Source: Scrofimicrobium canadense (GTDB lineage: Bacteria > Actinomycetota > Actinomycetes > Actinomycetales > Actinomycetaceae). From it: a stretch of DNA of 64,000 nt. This document shows positions 1 to 8,200 of the stretch, one piece after another. Every line of letters begins with the position of its first letter. Position 1 is the stretch's first letter. Location of the stretch: NCBI RefSeq assembly GCF_009696615.1, contig NZ_VULO01000001.1, positions 62,001 to 126,000 on the forward strand, read 5' to 3'. The position numbers and the translations under genes are program-made. The notes under the pieces are model-generated. The model was not told the DNA's origin. It worked only from the letters and a program-made list of their open reading frames with translations, and made no database searches.

Positions 1-199
1 GAGTTTCTAGAGGATCAGGTTAAGTGCCGAATTTCCTCTATCGGAGTAGGGCAATCACGTGAGGCCACAATCATTCGCCATCAGCTAGTGTGACGCTCGC
101 CATTGGCCTTGCATGGTAGGGGCGCCGGGCCAATGCGCCAGTCGGCGCTAAGGCCGCTCGAAGCGGCTCGATTTGGAGCCCGGGGCAATAGACCCGACG

Positions 200-224
200 C
201 CTGACCTAATTGTAACAGGTCAGG
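200..224. promoter_or_regulatory. Inverted repeat upstream of the PAP2 gene
   Basis: Eight-base arms CCTGACCT and AGGTCAGG face each other across nine bases, 37 bases before the PAP2 start codon. There is no T-run, so an operator or a 5' UTR stem fits better than a terminator. The regulator is unknown. The rest of bases 1-260 shows no gene, only a short GC-rich hairpin near 152-166. Confidence 0.4.
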
Positions 225-260
225 ATGGGGATTGGCATGCGGAGAATATAGGATGCCAAG

Positions 261-944
261 ATGAACAGAGTCCAACAGAGCCTGTGGGTAGGCGCGATAG
301 TCGTTATTTTTCTTGCTGTGCCAGCATATCTACTACGCGATGTGCTTTACCATGCAGTGGCATTCACCACTGCGACGCAAGAAACATGGTGGGCCGCAGT
401 GATCTATCCGATTGGCAAATACGGGTATCTCCTGATAGCAGTACTGGGTGCAGTCACTCTAGCTGCAACGTGGCGGGCATATGGTTGGAAAGCAGAAACA
501 GCTCTCATTGTGTCGCCATTCGTGGCGTGGGGGCTCAACTGGCTGTTTAAATCGTTGGTACGTGAGGAACGTCCCTGTGCGGTATACCAATTCCCATCAA
601 TGGTCCCGTGTCCCTCGACTCCTCCTGATTGGTCCTGGCCTAGTGGACACTCTGCAATCGCCGCTGCATTGGCGACTAGCGTCCTTCTTTTGCTCCCTCG
701 GCTGTGGCCGCTTGCTGCGGCATTAGCCTTTTTGCAGGGATACGGACGTGTCGCACTTGGCGCCCACTATGTCCACGATGTGTTGTCGGGATGGGCTGTT
801 GGGATTATCGGTACACTGCTAACCTTCTATCTTTTTAGCGTCTTCTTCGGTTTTTCCTGGTGGCGATATGGAGTGCGAAGCCCAGAAGGGCCACCAGAGC
901 AGACCCCTCAGCGACCAAAGCGCCCACATCGACTAGAGGATTGA
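261..944 (+). CDS. PAP2-family membrane phosphatase
   Basis: This 227-residue protein belongs to the type 2 phosphatidic acid phosphatase family, which removes phosphate from lipid phosphates or undecaprenyl pyrophosphate at the membrane. The three family motifs are present in order: KSLVREERP (about residues 97-105), PSGH (about 127-130) and a third block RVALGAHYVHDV with the catalytic histidine. Five or six hydrophobic segments surround them, and the C-terminal tail is proline/arginine-rich. GGA lies a few bases before the ATG. Its last 110 bases overlap the 3' end of the opposite-strand gene. The exact substrate cannot be read from sequence; undecaprenyl pyrophosphate recycling is one option. 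Confidence 0.88.
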   Translation: MNRVQQSLWVGAIVVIFLAVPAYLLRDVLYHAVAFTTATQETWWAAVIYPIGKYGYLLIAVLGAVTLAATWRAYGWKAETALIVSPFVAWGLNWLFKSLVREERPCAVYQFPSMVPCPSTPPDWSWPSGHSAIAAALATSVLLLLPRLWPLAAALAFLQGYGRVALGAHYVHDVLSGWAVGIIGTLLTFYLFSVFFGFSWWRYGVRSPEGPPEQTPQRPKRPHRLED

Positions 945-1776
945 TAGTTGCACTCCATAAGAGCTCAGGTAACGGGCCGTGTCCCATTACTTGAGGTCCG
1001 ATAGTCCAGGCAATAAGAAGTAACGCACCTGTGCTCAACGCGCAAAATAGGCCAGCTAGACCCAAAGCAAGAAAGCGGCTAGGAGCCACCAATATTCCCA
1101 GAAGTAGAGCGATCGCAGTAACAACGCCTCCCCATGTGGCGAACCAGCCAAGTACTGTGCGAGCAGACCTCGCCTCGTCGATACCTGACACTGTGGCGAA
1201 TGGGAGGGGTAGATCGATGTCGGGTATAAGGCTGGCTATGGGCAGTCCCTGGTCTACCAATGATGCCCGGAAAGTCTCAATGAGGGGGCCGGTTGCGATC
1301 GTGAGCACCGCAGTATCCTCACCGGGTGTGTCTACCGCAGAAATAAAGTCTGTGTGCACTTGGCGTAATAACGTTGGCCATGCTTGGTGAAACTCGGGCG
1401 AATCGAGGGCGGCAAGGGCTGTGTCACGTACACCATCGTGAAGAGCCTCATCCGCATTTTCTGGGGCAGCCTCAATAGCGGATGCCCATGAATCAGGAAG
1501 TCCCCATTGGCGAGCGGTCGACGCGATCGAGCTGGACAAAGATTCAGATGTGGAACCCAGAATACTGGTGGAAAGTGCTTCACTGGTCGTGTCAGCAATA
1601 CCGCCTGCCACATAGTCATGAAAGACTGGCGAGGAAGCGACCGGTTCATAAAGGTCGATGAAGCCATCCTGGTCAACAAGACTGGTGGTGGTCCAATGTC
1701 CAAGGACTGTGAGTGGTGCGGCGAGCACTCCAATCGCAATCAGGATGGTTGCTAGAACTGATCTCAAGGTTGCCAT
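835..1776 (-). CDS. Membrane protein with large extracytoplasmic domain, unknown function
   Basis: The predicted product has 313 residues. One N-terminal hydrophobic segment (about residues 8-25) is followed by a roughly 170-residue, Ser/Thr- and acid-rich region that is probably outside the membrane. Three or four hydrophobic helices and a basic end with four arginines complete it. I chose the ATG at 1776, which gives MATLRSVL. The frame extends to 1920, but that would run antisense over the start of the acetyltransferase gene and adds no recognisable sequence. I do not recognise the family. Its 3' end overlaps the PAP2 gene by 110 bases, so both transcripts run through each other. Confidence 0.7.
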   Translation of the reverse strand: MATLRSVLATILIAIGVLAAPLTVLGHWTTTSLVDQDGFIDLYEPVASSPVFHDYVAGGIADTTSEALSTSILGSTSESLSSSIASTARQWGLPDSWASAIEAAPENADEALHDGVRDTALAALDSPEFHQAWPTLLRQVHTDFISAVDTPGEDTAVLTIATGPLIETFRASLVDQGLPIASLIPDIDLPLPFATVSGIDEARSARTVLGWFATWGGVVTAIALLLGILVAPSRFLALGLAGLFCALSTGALLLIAWTIGPQVMGHGPLPELLWSATINPLVDVGALVAEGSALVALLGFALHIATRKNRRRR

Positions 1777-1848
1777 GTTTCTCACTTTCGAAGCTGAGTC
1801 GATGGTACTACCCCTAGTTACTTCCGTGCCTGCGCTAATCTTCCATGT

Positions 1849-2370
1849 ATGACTGAATCTCCGCGGACTTTCACCTACGGACAGATTGAATATACGATTG
1901 CGCCCGAAAATGTCAGGCAATCAGATGTTCAAGCACTCGTTGAGGAGCATCTTCAGGAGATGGTTGCTATGTCCGCCCCTGAGACTTCCTTTGCACTTAG
2001 TGCCGATCAACTTGCTGTCCCGCACATTACGCTTTTTGCTATTCGCCGGGGCGGAGAGCTGTTGGGATGCGGAGCGCTCAAAGAACTCGATGCGCAAACC
2101 GGTGAGCTTAAGACCATGCGCACTGTTGCACATGCGCGGGGCTTAGGAATCGGAGGATTAATGCTGGACCACCTCATTGGTGTGGCACGTCGCCGCGGAT
2201 ATACCCGCGTATATTTGGAGACGGGATCTGAAGACCATTTCGGCCCAGCACGAGCAATGTACGCGGGGCGAGGCTTCCGGCATTGTGGGCCATTTGGAGA
2301 CTATAAGGTTGATCCTCATTCGGTCTTTATGGTTGTAGATCTTCCCCGCGCCTCAGCAGCGCCTCAATGA
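1849..2370 (+). CDS. GNAT-family N-acetyltransferase
   Basis: This 173-residue protein has the GNAT fold signature. A central strand GELKTMRTV is followed by the acetyl-CoA pyrophosphate-binding loop RGLGIGGLMLDHLI (about residues 95-108), and by the late LETG...AMYAGRGF segment typical of the family. Similar proteins are often called YsnE-like, and their small-molecule substrate is unknown here. A TAATCT hexamer ends seven bases before the ATG and there is no clear Shine-Dalgarno, so a leaderless start is possible. The last 44 bases overlap the 3' end of the alarmone synthetase on the other strand. Confidence 0.85.
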   Translation: MTESPRTFTYGQIEYTIAPENVRQSDVQALVEEHLQEMVAMSAPETSFALSADQLAVPHITLFAIRRGGELLGCGALKELDAQTGELKTMRTVAHARGLGIGGLMLDHLIGVARRRGYTRVYLETGSEDHFGPARAMYAGRGFRHCGPFGDYKVDPHSVFMVVDLPRASAAPQ

Positions 2371-3058
2371 GAGCGTCCGGTGCCTCAGATGACTCTCTAG
2401 ATTGGTCGAGGTTCTGGACTTCACGATGGATTCGTTCCATCGATGTGTCGAGAGTATCTGCCACATCCGCTGCGAGTTTGAGCGCATCAGTCAAGTGCCT
2501 AGGCACATCGTGGTCGTATTTGTAGTAGATCTTGTGCTCCAATGATGCCCAAAAATCCATAGCAATGGTACGCAGCTGAACTTCAACGGGAACTGAGTGG
2601 GTGCCGGTTGATAGATGCACAGGAACTTGGATGATGAGATGGAGGCTTTTGTAGCCATTGGGCTTGGGGCTTGAGACGTAATCTTTTTCTTCGACTAGCC
2701 GAAGATCCGGTTGGGAAAGCAAAAGATCTCTCACGGTATACAGGTCCGAAGGGAAACTACAGGTGAGTCTGACTCCTGCTATGTCGTAGAGAGAATTCAT
2801 GAGGTTAGTTACGGTGAGCTCAATTCCTTTGCGCTGAGCCTTTCCCAGGATTGATTCAGCCGATTTTAGTCGAGACTTCACGTGTTCAATGGGGTTGTAG
2901 TCATGAAGCAACCGAAAATCCTCTTGTAGGACCTCTACACGCGATGTAATAGCGTCCATCGCAGCTTCATAGAGCAACATCATTTGCTTCAACTGGTACA
3001 ACTGACGATGCATCGAGCTTGCATTGTCACCATTGGCCAAAGTTACTTCGTTATTCAT
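2327..3058 (-). CDS. Small alarmone synthetase (GTP pyrophosphokinase)
   Basis: This 243-residue protein has a RelA/SpoT synthetase domain without hydrolase or TGS domains, as in RelQ/YjbM-type small alarmone synthetases that make (p)ppGpp from ATP and GTP/GDP. Visible signatures are the GVRLTCSFPSDLY block (G-loop and metal region), KPNGYKSLHL, and EVQLRTIAMDFWASLEHK with the catalytic Glu-x-Gln. The first 60 residues look helical and may form the oligomer interface. The gene stands alone and converges on the acetyltransferase. In the family such enzymes adjust growth under cell-envelope or nutrient stress; that role is inferred here. Confidence 0.88.
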   Translation of the reverse strand: MNNEVTLANGDNASSMHRQLYQLKQMMLLYEAAMDAITSRVEVLQEDFRLLHDYNPIEHVKSRLKSAESILGKAQRKGIELTVTNLMNSLYDIAGVRLTCSFPSDLYTVRDLLLSQPDLRLVEEKDYVSSPKPNGYKSLHLIIQVPVHLSTGTHSVPVEVQLRTIAMDFWASLEHKIYYKYDHDVPRHLTDALKLAADVADTLDTSMERIHREVQNLDQSRESSEAPDALIEALLRRGEDLQP

Positions 3059-3283
3059 CGTGGTGTTAAGTCTACTGTGTATTTCTGAGTAAGAACTGGG
3101 GATTCTCCCGCCCCCTGTCTCCCCCCTGTCGCATCACAGTGTGCTAATTCTCGTGGCAGTTTGATATTTGTCGCCGGGATGGGGGTTAATTCGGGGGGAT
3201 ACGCGGGGTGGATCACAGTTGTTGCTACAGGAGATATGCAAGTGGCGAAGAAGAGGCATTTCCCGGTAGACTAATCGGGCACT

Positions 3284-3375
3284 GGAGACGTCGCATAGTC
3301 CGGTCGAGTGCGCCTCCCTGCTAAGGAGGTAGGGATTCACGTCCCTCGCGGGTTCAAATCCCGCCGTCTCCGCCA
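3284..3375 (+). tRNA. tRNA-Ser (GCT)
   Basis: The acceptor arms GGAGACG and CGTCTCC pair perfectly. The anticodon stem CCTCC/GGAGG encloses the loop CTGCTAA (anticodon GCT, reading AGC/AGU). A long variable arm identifies serine. The T-loop GGTTCAAATCC is normal, and GCCA follows the acceptor, so the CCA end is encoded. Confidence 0.96.
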
Positions 3376-3383
3376 TTGTGTTA

Positions 3384-3420
3384 TCTCGAGACATCGTTCC
3401 GGTGTCTCGAGAGATTTTCT
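3384..3420 (+). terminator. Terminator after tRNA-Ser
   Basis: Ten-base arms TCTCGAGACA and TGTCTCGAGA are separated by nine bases and followed by a T-rich tract, starting nine bases after the tRNA end. Confidence 0.75.
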
Positions 3421-3498
3421 TCTCACGTACGGGGCCATGATACTGTTCCTGGGGCTGTATGCGGCCCTGGGGACAGTATCATGACCCCGTACGTGGGA
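3421..3498. repeat. Repeat family A, palindromic copy
   Basis: This is the most symmetrical member of a dispersed repeat. Two inverted arms of about 29 bases, each containing a version of ACGGGGTCATGATACTGT, face each other across about 18 bases. Half-copies occur at 6069-6118, 38462-38510 and 53384-53434. It sits directly after the tRNA-Ser terminator. No coding sequence is present. Confidence 0.75.
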
Positions 3499-3789
3499 AA
3501 AAGAAACACCCCACCAAAACCCCAAGAGCCGGATAACCGCACGGATCCGGATATTCTTGGTAAGGCAGCGACTCTGCTGGCCCACCATACAATAATCTGT
3601 CAACCACAACTCAACCGCCCAGGTCTTGTGGCCCCAACAAGCCTAAGCAGCACGCTGACTTGGTGCGTTCATTCTCGATCGGGCGATTTTCATCGGGCGT
3701 GTGAATGTCCTCCATAACAGACGTATCGCACTTGACTAGTTGATCAGACAATCCCGCTGTCGGAACGATGTTTTGACACTTCACAAGAG
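3499..3789. other. Intergenic stretch, no gene seen
   Basis: The roughly 290 bases between the repeat and tRNA-Thr hold no supported reading frame or RNA gene. Frames crossing it also run through the tRNA or the palindrome. Confidence 0.6.
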
Positions 3790-3862
3790 AGCCGCGTGGG
3801 GGAATTGAACCCCCGACCTATTCATTACGAGTGAATCGCTCTGCCGACTGAGCTAACGCGGC
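3790..3862 (-). tRNA. tRNA-Thr (CGT)
   Basis: On the minus strand GCCGCGT pairs with ACGCGGC. The anticodon stem ATTCA/TGAAT encloses CTCGTAA (anticodon CGT, reading ACG). The T-arm GGGGGTTCAATTCCCCC is canonical. The discriminator base is T and no CCA is encoded. Confidence 0.95.
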
Positions 3863-3954
3863 CGAACCCGTTTTATTATCAGGTACGGCAGCTACTTTAC
3901 CGGGCAAAACTGTAACAAGCCAAACTTGGAGGGCATAGTAGATGTAGGTCTTTG

Positions 3955-4447
3955 TCACACTGCAATCACTTCGACTTTTGCTGACTTTAGTAGCTTCAAT
4001 TGGTCGCGGTTGAGGCCCTTATCGGTTATCAACGTGTTAATTGCAGGTGTCTTGCAGATGCGCGCAAATGAGCGCTTCCCTATTTTTTCTGATGTGCCGA
4101 CGGCCAGTATGGTTTCTGAATGTTCAATCATGGTGCGTGTTACAGCAGCCTCGTCGGTATCAGAACAGGTTGCTCCAAAGGATGCATCCAAGCCAACGAA
4201 ACCTAGGACCATGCAATCGAGCCACAGTGAGCTCATTGCTTCTGTTGCGATTGGCCCAGTGAGTTCATATGAGCGACTGCGAACTACACCCCCCAGACTT
4301 ACTATGCGGATTTGTGGGCGAAGTACAAGTGCGCTAGCAATGTTGAGAGCGCTGGATACAACGGTGAGGCGCGGGGCGCTGCGTGATGTTCTTGAGGTAT
4401 GTGCGTCCGTGAGTCGTCCGATTTCTTCAGCAAATTCGGTCGTCGTG
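3955..4447 (-). pseudogene. DeoR-family regulator, C-terminal fragment
   Basis: The minus strand carries an open frame matching only the sensor (DeoRC) half of a DeoR-family repressor. It includes LTVVSSALNIASALVL, a LGGVVRS loop, a GLDASFG-like block and AAVTRTMIEHSE, and ends in a DTLITD-like NTLITDKGL motif. The winged-helix DNA-binding half (about 90 residues) is missing. Homology begins near 4447, exactly where a membrane-protein fragment begins on the other strand. The fragment lacks a plausible start and cannot bind DNA as DeoR proteins do. It was probably left by a deletion or inversion that joined two broken genes. Confidence 0.65.
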
Positions 4448-4875
4448 CGACGGCGCTTGCGGTAGCTGTGGTGGTGTGGATTTTGGCTGCATTGCCTGTA
4501 ATCATTACAGGTCTACTTGCTGATAGTTCGGGGTCGGAAGGCTTGCTTATCGGGGGCGGCGTGTGCGGAACCCTCGTTTTGGTGGCTGCTGGCCTGCTGA
4601 TTTTTCTTCCAACGAACTGGGCGTCCTCGGTGCAAAGTGTCCTCAATCGTGAAGATATCGAGGAAGAACAGGCCTCATCGCCGGTCGGAAGTGCGATATT
4701 GGGAGCCTACTGGCCTTTTGTCACTGCCATCTACTTGGCGTGGAGCTTCATCACACGTGATTGGGGTATTACGTGGATTGTCTGGCCTGTGGCGGGAGTC
4801 CTCTTTGCCGCGGTCGCTGTCTTTATTAGCACCGCGTGGTCTGTGAAAAACTCCCGTGATGTGAGCGCATCATAG
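4435..4875 (+). pseudogene. Membrane-domain fragment (C-terminal half of a regulator-like membrane protein)
   Basis: The frame shows about 140 residues with four hydrophobic segments. The block AYWPFVTAIYLAWSFIT...WIVWPVAGVLFA resembles the C-terminal membrane part of actinobacterial proteins that carry an HTH or permease-prefix domain at the N-terminus (from memory). No such N-terminal domain is present. The open frame formally reaches an ATG at 4399, but the first dozen residues come from antisense of the DeoR fragment. Recognisable sequence starts near 4438, so I read it as truncated at the junction. It could still be expressed as a short membrane protein. Confidence 0.5.
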
Positions 4876-4929
4876 CGAAGCTGTCTTGATTGCTGATAGT
4901 CGAAACTAGATGTCTATAGTTCTGACTAG

Positions 4930-4999
4930 CTCGATGTGCGCGAGCAAGCTCAATGTGCTGGGGGCTCGTGCACATCGAGTTCGCCTATGCACAATGAGC
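4930..4999. repeat. Repeat family C / stem-loop
   Basis: The arms CTCGATGTGC and GCACATCGAG are 30 bases apart. The left part, GATGTGCGCGAGCAAGCTC, recurs with few changes at 38344-38375 (GATGTGCACCGGCAAGCTC). A small family of two copies is all that is visible. Confidence 0.4.
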
Positions 5000-5026
5000 C
5001 GCAGAGCCTCGCATTTCACATAAGCG

Positions 5027-5062
5027 AAGGCCCCGCACCAGCGAGAGTAGGTGCGGGGCCTT
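5027..5062. terminator. Terminator downstream of the CsbD-like gene
   Basis: Thirteen-base perfect arms AAGGCCCCGCACC and GGTGCGGGGCCTT surround a ten-base loop. T-rich sequence follows on the plus side. It lies 14 bases after the end of the minus-strand CsbD-like gene and could work in both directions. Confidence 0.85.
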
Positions 5063-5076
5063 CATTTTCGTTTCAG

Positions 5077-5280
5077 CTAGTCTTTGTCTCCGCTAAAGAC
5101 GTCTTTGATCTTGTCGCCTACGGCTTTGATACTAGCCTTGGCGTCTTCGACCTTGTCTTTGATGGCACCTTCGGTCTTGTCAACCTTGCCTTCGGCCTCC
5201 AAGTCCTTATCGCCTGTTACTTTCCCGGCAGCTTCTTTAGCAGTGCCTTTGACTCTATCTACGAATCCATCGTCACTCAT
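5077..5280 (-). CDS. CsbD-like stress protein
   Basis: This 67-residue protein is rich in Lys, Asp and Glu. It contains the CsbD-family repeat pattern DRVKGTAKEAAGKVTGDKDL followed by EAEGKVDKTEGAIKDK. CsbD-like proteins are small, helical and stress-induced; their molecular function is not known. I placed the start at 5280 because GGAG lies at proper spacing and the family sequence begins there. The longer frame to 5370 adds a basic, unrelated stretch. A strong terminator follows, so the gene is monocistronic. Confidence 0.88.
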   Translation of the reverse strand: MSDDGFVDRVKGTAKEAAGKVTGDKDLEAEGKVDKTEGAIKDKVEDAKASIKAVGDKIKDVFSGDKD

Positions 5281-5430
5281 GGAGAACTCCACTCTTTTGG
5301 TCCCCATTAGTGTGCCACGTCTCTCCCTTGTTCGCATCTGGAGGAAAAAATGAACGGCGCGTGTGTTCATAGGAAAAAGGTCCTACGCTTTAGTTGACGT
5401 TTAAATGAGTTGGCTCTGAAAGGATTGAAA

Positions 5431-5979
5431 GTGCCTGTAAAAGTTGGAGTACTAGTTGGGTCTCTGTCGAAGGAATCCATCAACCGACGTTTAGCAAAAG
5501 CGTTGAAAACGCTCGCGCCAGACAATATCGAACTGATAGATATCGACATTGCAGACCTGCCGCTCTATAACCGTGATGCGGATGCTGACTATCCACAGGT
5601 CGCACGCGACTTCAAAGCGCAGCTAAATGATGTTGACGCACTTTTGTACGTAACGCCGGAATACAATCGTTCGATTCCAAGCGTGCTTAAAAATGCTATC
5701 GATTGGGCTTCTCGCCCGTGGGGGCAGAACTCATTGGGCAAACCTTCTGCAACGATTGGTGCTTCGATGGGACCGTTGTCTACCGCAGTTGCCCAGCAGC
5801 ACCTCAAACAGATTTTGGTGTTCTCGGATGCCCCACTAATGGGACAACCAGAAGGGTACATTCACTTCACGCCAGATCTAATTTCTGACGATGGTACGGT
5901 CAATAATCCGGAAACGCGCGAATTCTTGGCGAACTGGATCAATGCGTATGCCGAGTTTGTACATAAACAACGTGGCTGA
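5431..5979 (+). CDS. NADPH-dependent FMN reductase family protein
   Basis: This roughly 182-residue flavodoxin-fold reductase begins VKVGVLVGSLSKESINRRLA, the phosphate-binding loop of the NADPH:FMN/quinone reductase family. TPEYNRSIPSVLKNAIDW, the family signature, lies near residues 75-92. It should transfer electrons from NAD(P)H to FMN, quinones or similar acceptors in the cytosol. A GTG at 5431, with AAAGGA six bases upstream, is preferred over a TTG at 5410. The gene is followed at once by a terminator and has no operon partner. Confidence 0.88.
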   Translation: MPVKVGVLVGSLSKESINRRLAKALKTLAPDNIELIDIDIADLPLYNRDADADYPQVARDFKAQLNDVDALLYVTPEYNRSIPSVLKNAIDWASRPWGQNSLGKPSATIGASMGPLSTAVAQQHLKQILVFSDAPLMGQPEGYIHFTPDLISDDGTVNNPETREFLANWINAYAEFVHKQRG

Positions 5980-5989
5980 CACCAGATGA

Positions 5990-6020
5990 GGGGCTGGGGC
6001 GCTGCGGCGCCCCAGCCCCT
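5990..6020 (+). terminator. Terminator after the FMN reductase gene
   Basis: Perfect 13-base arms GGGGCTGGGGCGC and GCGCCCCAGCCCC around a four-base loop, followed by TTT, start 11 bases after the stop codon. Confidence 0.85.
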
Positions 6021-6068
6021 TTCGCATAACGATTAAGATACCTGGCCCGACTATGCGGGCTCTCTTCT

Positions 6069-6118
6069 TTCCGCGTACGGGGTCATGATACTGTTCACGG
6101 GGCCGTATACCGCCCCGG
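6069..6118 (-). repeat. Repeat family A copy
   Basis: Reading on the minus strand this half-copy contains GGTATACGGCCCCGTG and then AGTATCATGACCCCGTACG, in the same order as the copies at 38462 and 53384. The rest of 6021-6369 has no supported gene. Confidence 0.7.
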
Positions 6119-6369
6119 CAGCTACCAGAACGCCCAGGCTGTTGCATGAGTTTCTAGGGCAAAGAGCTCGAGTCTGCGCGAATGCTTGTCAGTGTCTGCT
6201 TTCTACTGCATTTCCTCCCGCAAATCGGTAAGAATCAGACATTCATCAGCAAGGAAGACCTATGCCGGCAAACCCTCAACCACTCCCCACCAAACTCCCA
6301 GGAGTCCGTTATCTGTGAGCTGTTGATATGAAGGAGGAGTTCAACGACCGTGTTTGCCCTGACGTCGGC

Positions 6370-8079
6370 TTATTGAGTCTGAGAAGTGTCAATCCATATG
6401 GTGTGATTAGGGGTAAGATAGATTTTTCTCGTGTCTTCAGTACTATGGGGTGCACGAGGTGACGTGGGTGAATGCAGCAGAACCGTTCCGTCATAGTCCA
6501 ACTCTCGAACAACTCTTCCTAGATTCATCGCCACCAGAATGTTGCCATTGCGATATGTGAGGGTGTCAGGGGCGCTTTCCTCCCACAGCAGAGTGCCACT
6601 ACCGAGTCTTAGCTGTTTGCGTAGTTGCAACGCTCTCTTGTAGAAATTCAGTGCAGAAGCCTCATCAGTACGTTGTATCTGGACTGCATACTTCCCCCAC
6701 CAGCTTGGTTGTGGCAACCATGTGTTGGGATTTGAGGAAAAACCAAAGCCTTTCGGGTCGGTCGTCCACGGGAGTGGCACGCGGCACCCATCGCGACCCA
6801 CGGTTTGCCCGCCCGTTCGGAACCACGTGGGATCGGTACGGGCATCATCGGGGAGGTCTAGGACTTCGGGAAGGCCTAATTCTTCACCGTTGTAGAGATA
6901 CATGGAACCGGGAAGTCCCAGAAGGAATGACGTCACGGCTAAGGCGCGCACCAATCCCAGATCAGAGTCAGGAAGCGGGTCATGGAGACCGATACCTTGA
7001 GAAACCTTGGCACCTGTGGGGTAACCATAGCGCGTAGCGTGACGCGGTCGATCATGATTAGACATCACCCAGGTGGTCACTGCTCCCACCGCGCTATTTG
7101 CCTCATAGGTGGTGGTGATATTCCTCCGCAGTTCGCGAGCATCCCACTGGGACTGCATCACCTGAAAGTTGAATGCTTGCTGCATTTCGTCAGGGCGCAC
7201 GTAGAGAGCCAGCCTGGCCGGGTCTTCCACCCACGCCTCGGCCACCAGCATCCTATCTCCTGAGTATTCGTCAAGTACGCGTCGCCAAGACCGGTAAACC
7301 TCATGAACTCCATCTTGGTCGAAGAAAGGACCGGTTTCGGGTGCAGGAATTATTTCTCCCGGTGCCTCAGGCGCCGAATAGGCAAACCGATCGGGGCCCA
7401 CTTGGTCATCAGGGAGGCCATCCTCCTTGATGAGTGCATGAGCTACGTCAACGCGGAATCCATCAACTCCCTTATCCATCCAGAACCGGAAGTAGTCCTC
7501 AAACATCGATCGCACATCGGGGTGATTCCAATTGAAATCAGGTTGAGATGAGTCGAAAAGGTGCAGGTACCACCAGTCTTTGTCGGCGGATGATCCCGTG
7601 AGTGAGTCCACTTGGGACCAGGCAGAACCTCCGAAAATAGAACCCCAATTGTTCGGTGCTCCTGTGTCACTGAATCTGAAAATATACCGGTCACGTTCGG
7701 GCGAGTCGGGGCCCGCTGCTAAAGCTTCCTGAAACCACTGATGCTGAGCTGAAGAGTGGTTAGGCACCACGTCGATGATGACTCGCAGTCCCAATTCGTG
7801 CGCGGTGTGGACCATCTCTTCAAAATCGCTCATCGTGCCGTATTCGGGCGCGATCGCACGATAATCGGCGACGTCATATCCACAATCGATCTGAGGAGAC
7901 GGATAGAAAGGGGAAAGCCAGATGGCGTCGACGCCAAGGTCCTTTAGGTATTCCAGGCGAGAAGTGACTCCTGGCAGGTCGCCGATGCCGTCCCCATTGC
8001 TATCTGCGAAAGAGCGCGGATAAATCTGGTAGATAACAGCATCCGCCCACCATGGTGATGCAGGATTATTCTGTGTCAC
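6370..8079 (-). CDS. GH13 alpha-glucosidase (oligo-1,6-glucosidase-like)
   Basis: This 569-residue alpha-amylase superfamily enzyme should hydrolyse terminal alpha-glucosidic bonds of maltose-type oligosaccharides in the cytosol. It begins with WWADAVIYQIYPRSFADSNG, typical of GH13 alpha-glucosidases. The GH13 conserved regions follow in order: DVVPNH, GFRVDVAH with the nucleophile Asp, VAEAW with the acid/base Glu, and SNHD with the stabilising Asp. A QPDFNWNHPDV block is typical of the oligo-1,6-glucosidase group. There is no signal peptide. The gene is divergent from a TetR regulator with a palindrome between them, which suggests sugar-dependent repression. Sugar transport genes are absent nearby, and substrate preference is not certain. 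Confidence 0.9.
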   Translation of the reverse strand: MTQNNPASPWWADAVIYQIYPRSFADSNGDGIGDLPGVTSRLEYLKDLGVDAIWLSPFYPSPQIDCGYDVADYRAIAPEYGTMSDFEEMVHTAHELGLRVIIDVVPNHSSAQHQWFQEALAAGPDSPERDRYIFRFSDTGAPNNWGSIFGGSAWSQVDSLTGSSADKDWWYLHLFDSSQPDFNWNHPDVRSMFEDYFRFWMDKGVDGFRVDVAHALIKEDGLPDDQVGPDRFAYSAPEAPGEIIPAPETGPFFDQDGVHEVYRSWRRVLDEYSGDRMLVAEAWVEDPARLALYVRPDEMQQAFNFQVMQSQWDARELRRNITTTYEANSAVGAVTTWVMSNHDRPRHATRYGYPTGAKVSQGIGLHDPLPDSDLGLVRALAVTSFLLGLPGSMYLYNGEELGLPEVLDLPDDARTDPTWFRTGGQTVGRDGCRVPLPWTTDPKGFGFSSNPNTWLPQPSWWGKYAVQIQRTDEASALNFYKRALQLRKQLRLGSGTLLWEESAPDTLTYRNGNILVAMNLGRVVRELDYDGTVLLHSPTSPRAPHSTEDTRKIYLTPNHTIWIDTSQTQ

Positions 8080-8120
8080 TATCTCCCCCCTTTTTGAGAT
8101 GCGTCAATGTGGTAGAGGGT

Positions 8121-8133
8121 AGGTTCATAACCT
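8121..8133. promoter_or_regulatory. Second palindrome between the glucosidase and tetR genes
   Basis: AGGTTCATAACCT is a perfect 5-3-5 palindrome, 42 bases from the glucosidase start. It may be a second operator or part of that gene's promoter. Confidence 0.35.
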
Positions 8134-8159
8134 CCCTAGCTACGGAGAACTCTACTATA

Positions 8160-8179
8160 AAACTTCCACATGGAAGTTT
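8160..8179. promoter_or_regulatory. Candidate TetR operator
   Basis: AAACTTCCACATGGAAGTTT is a near-perfect 20-base palindrome (only the two central bases break symmetry), 21 bases before the tetR ATG. It overlaps the expected -35 region of tetR, whose -10 (TACGAT) lies six bases before the start codon. That fits autorepression together with control of the divergent glucosidase. Confidence 0.6.
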
Positions 8180-8200
8180 ATTGTTGGTTACGATGGATTT

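Noticed and set aside
3926-4465. A 179-codon plus-strand frame
   Set aside because: It is antisense to the DeoR sensor-domain fragment, which has clear family similarity; the plus frame has none.
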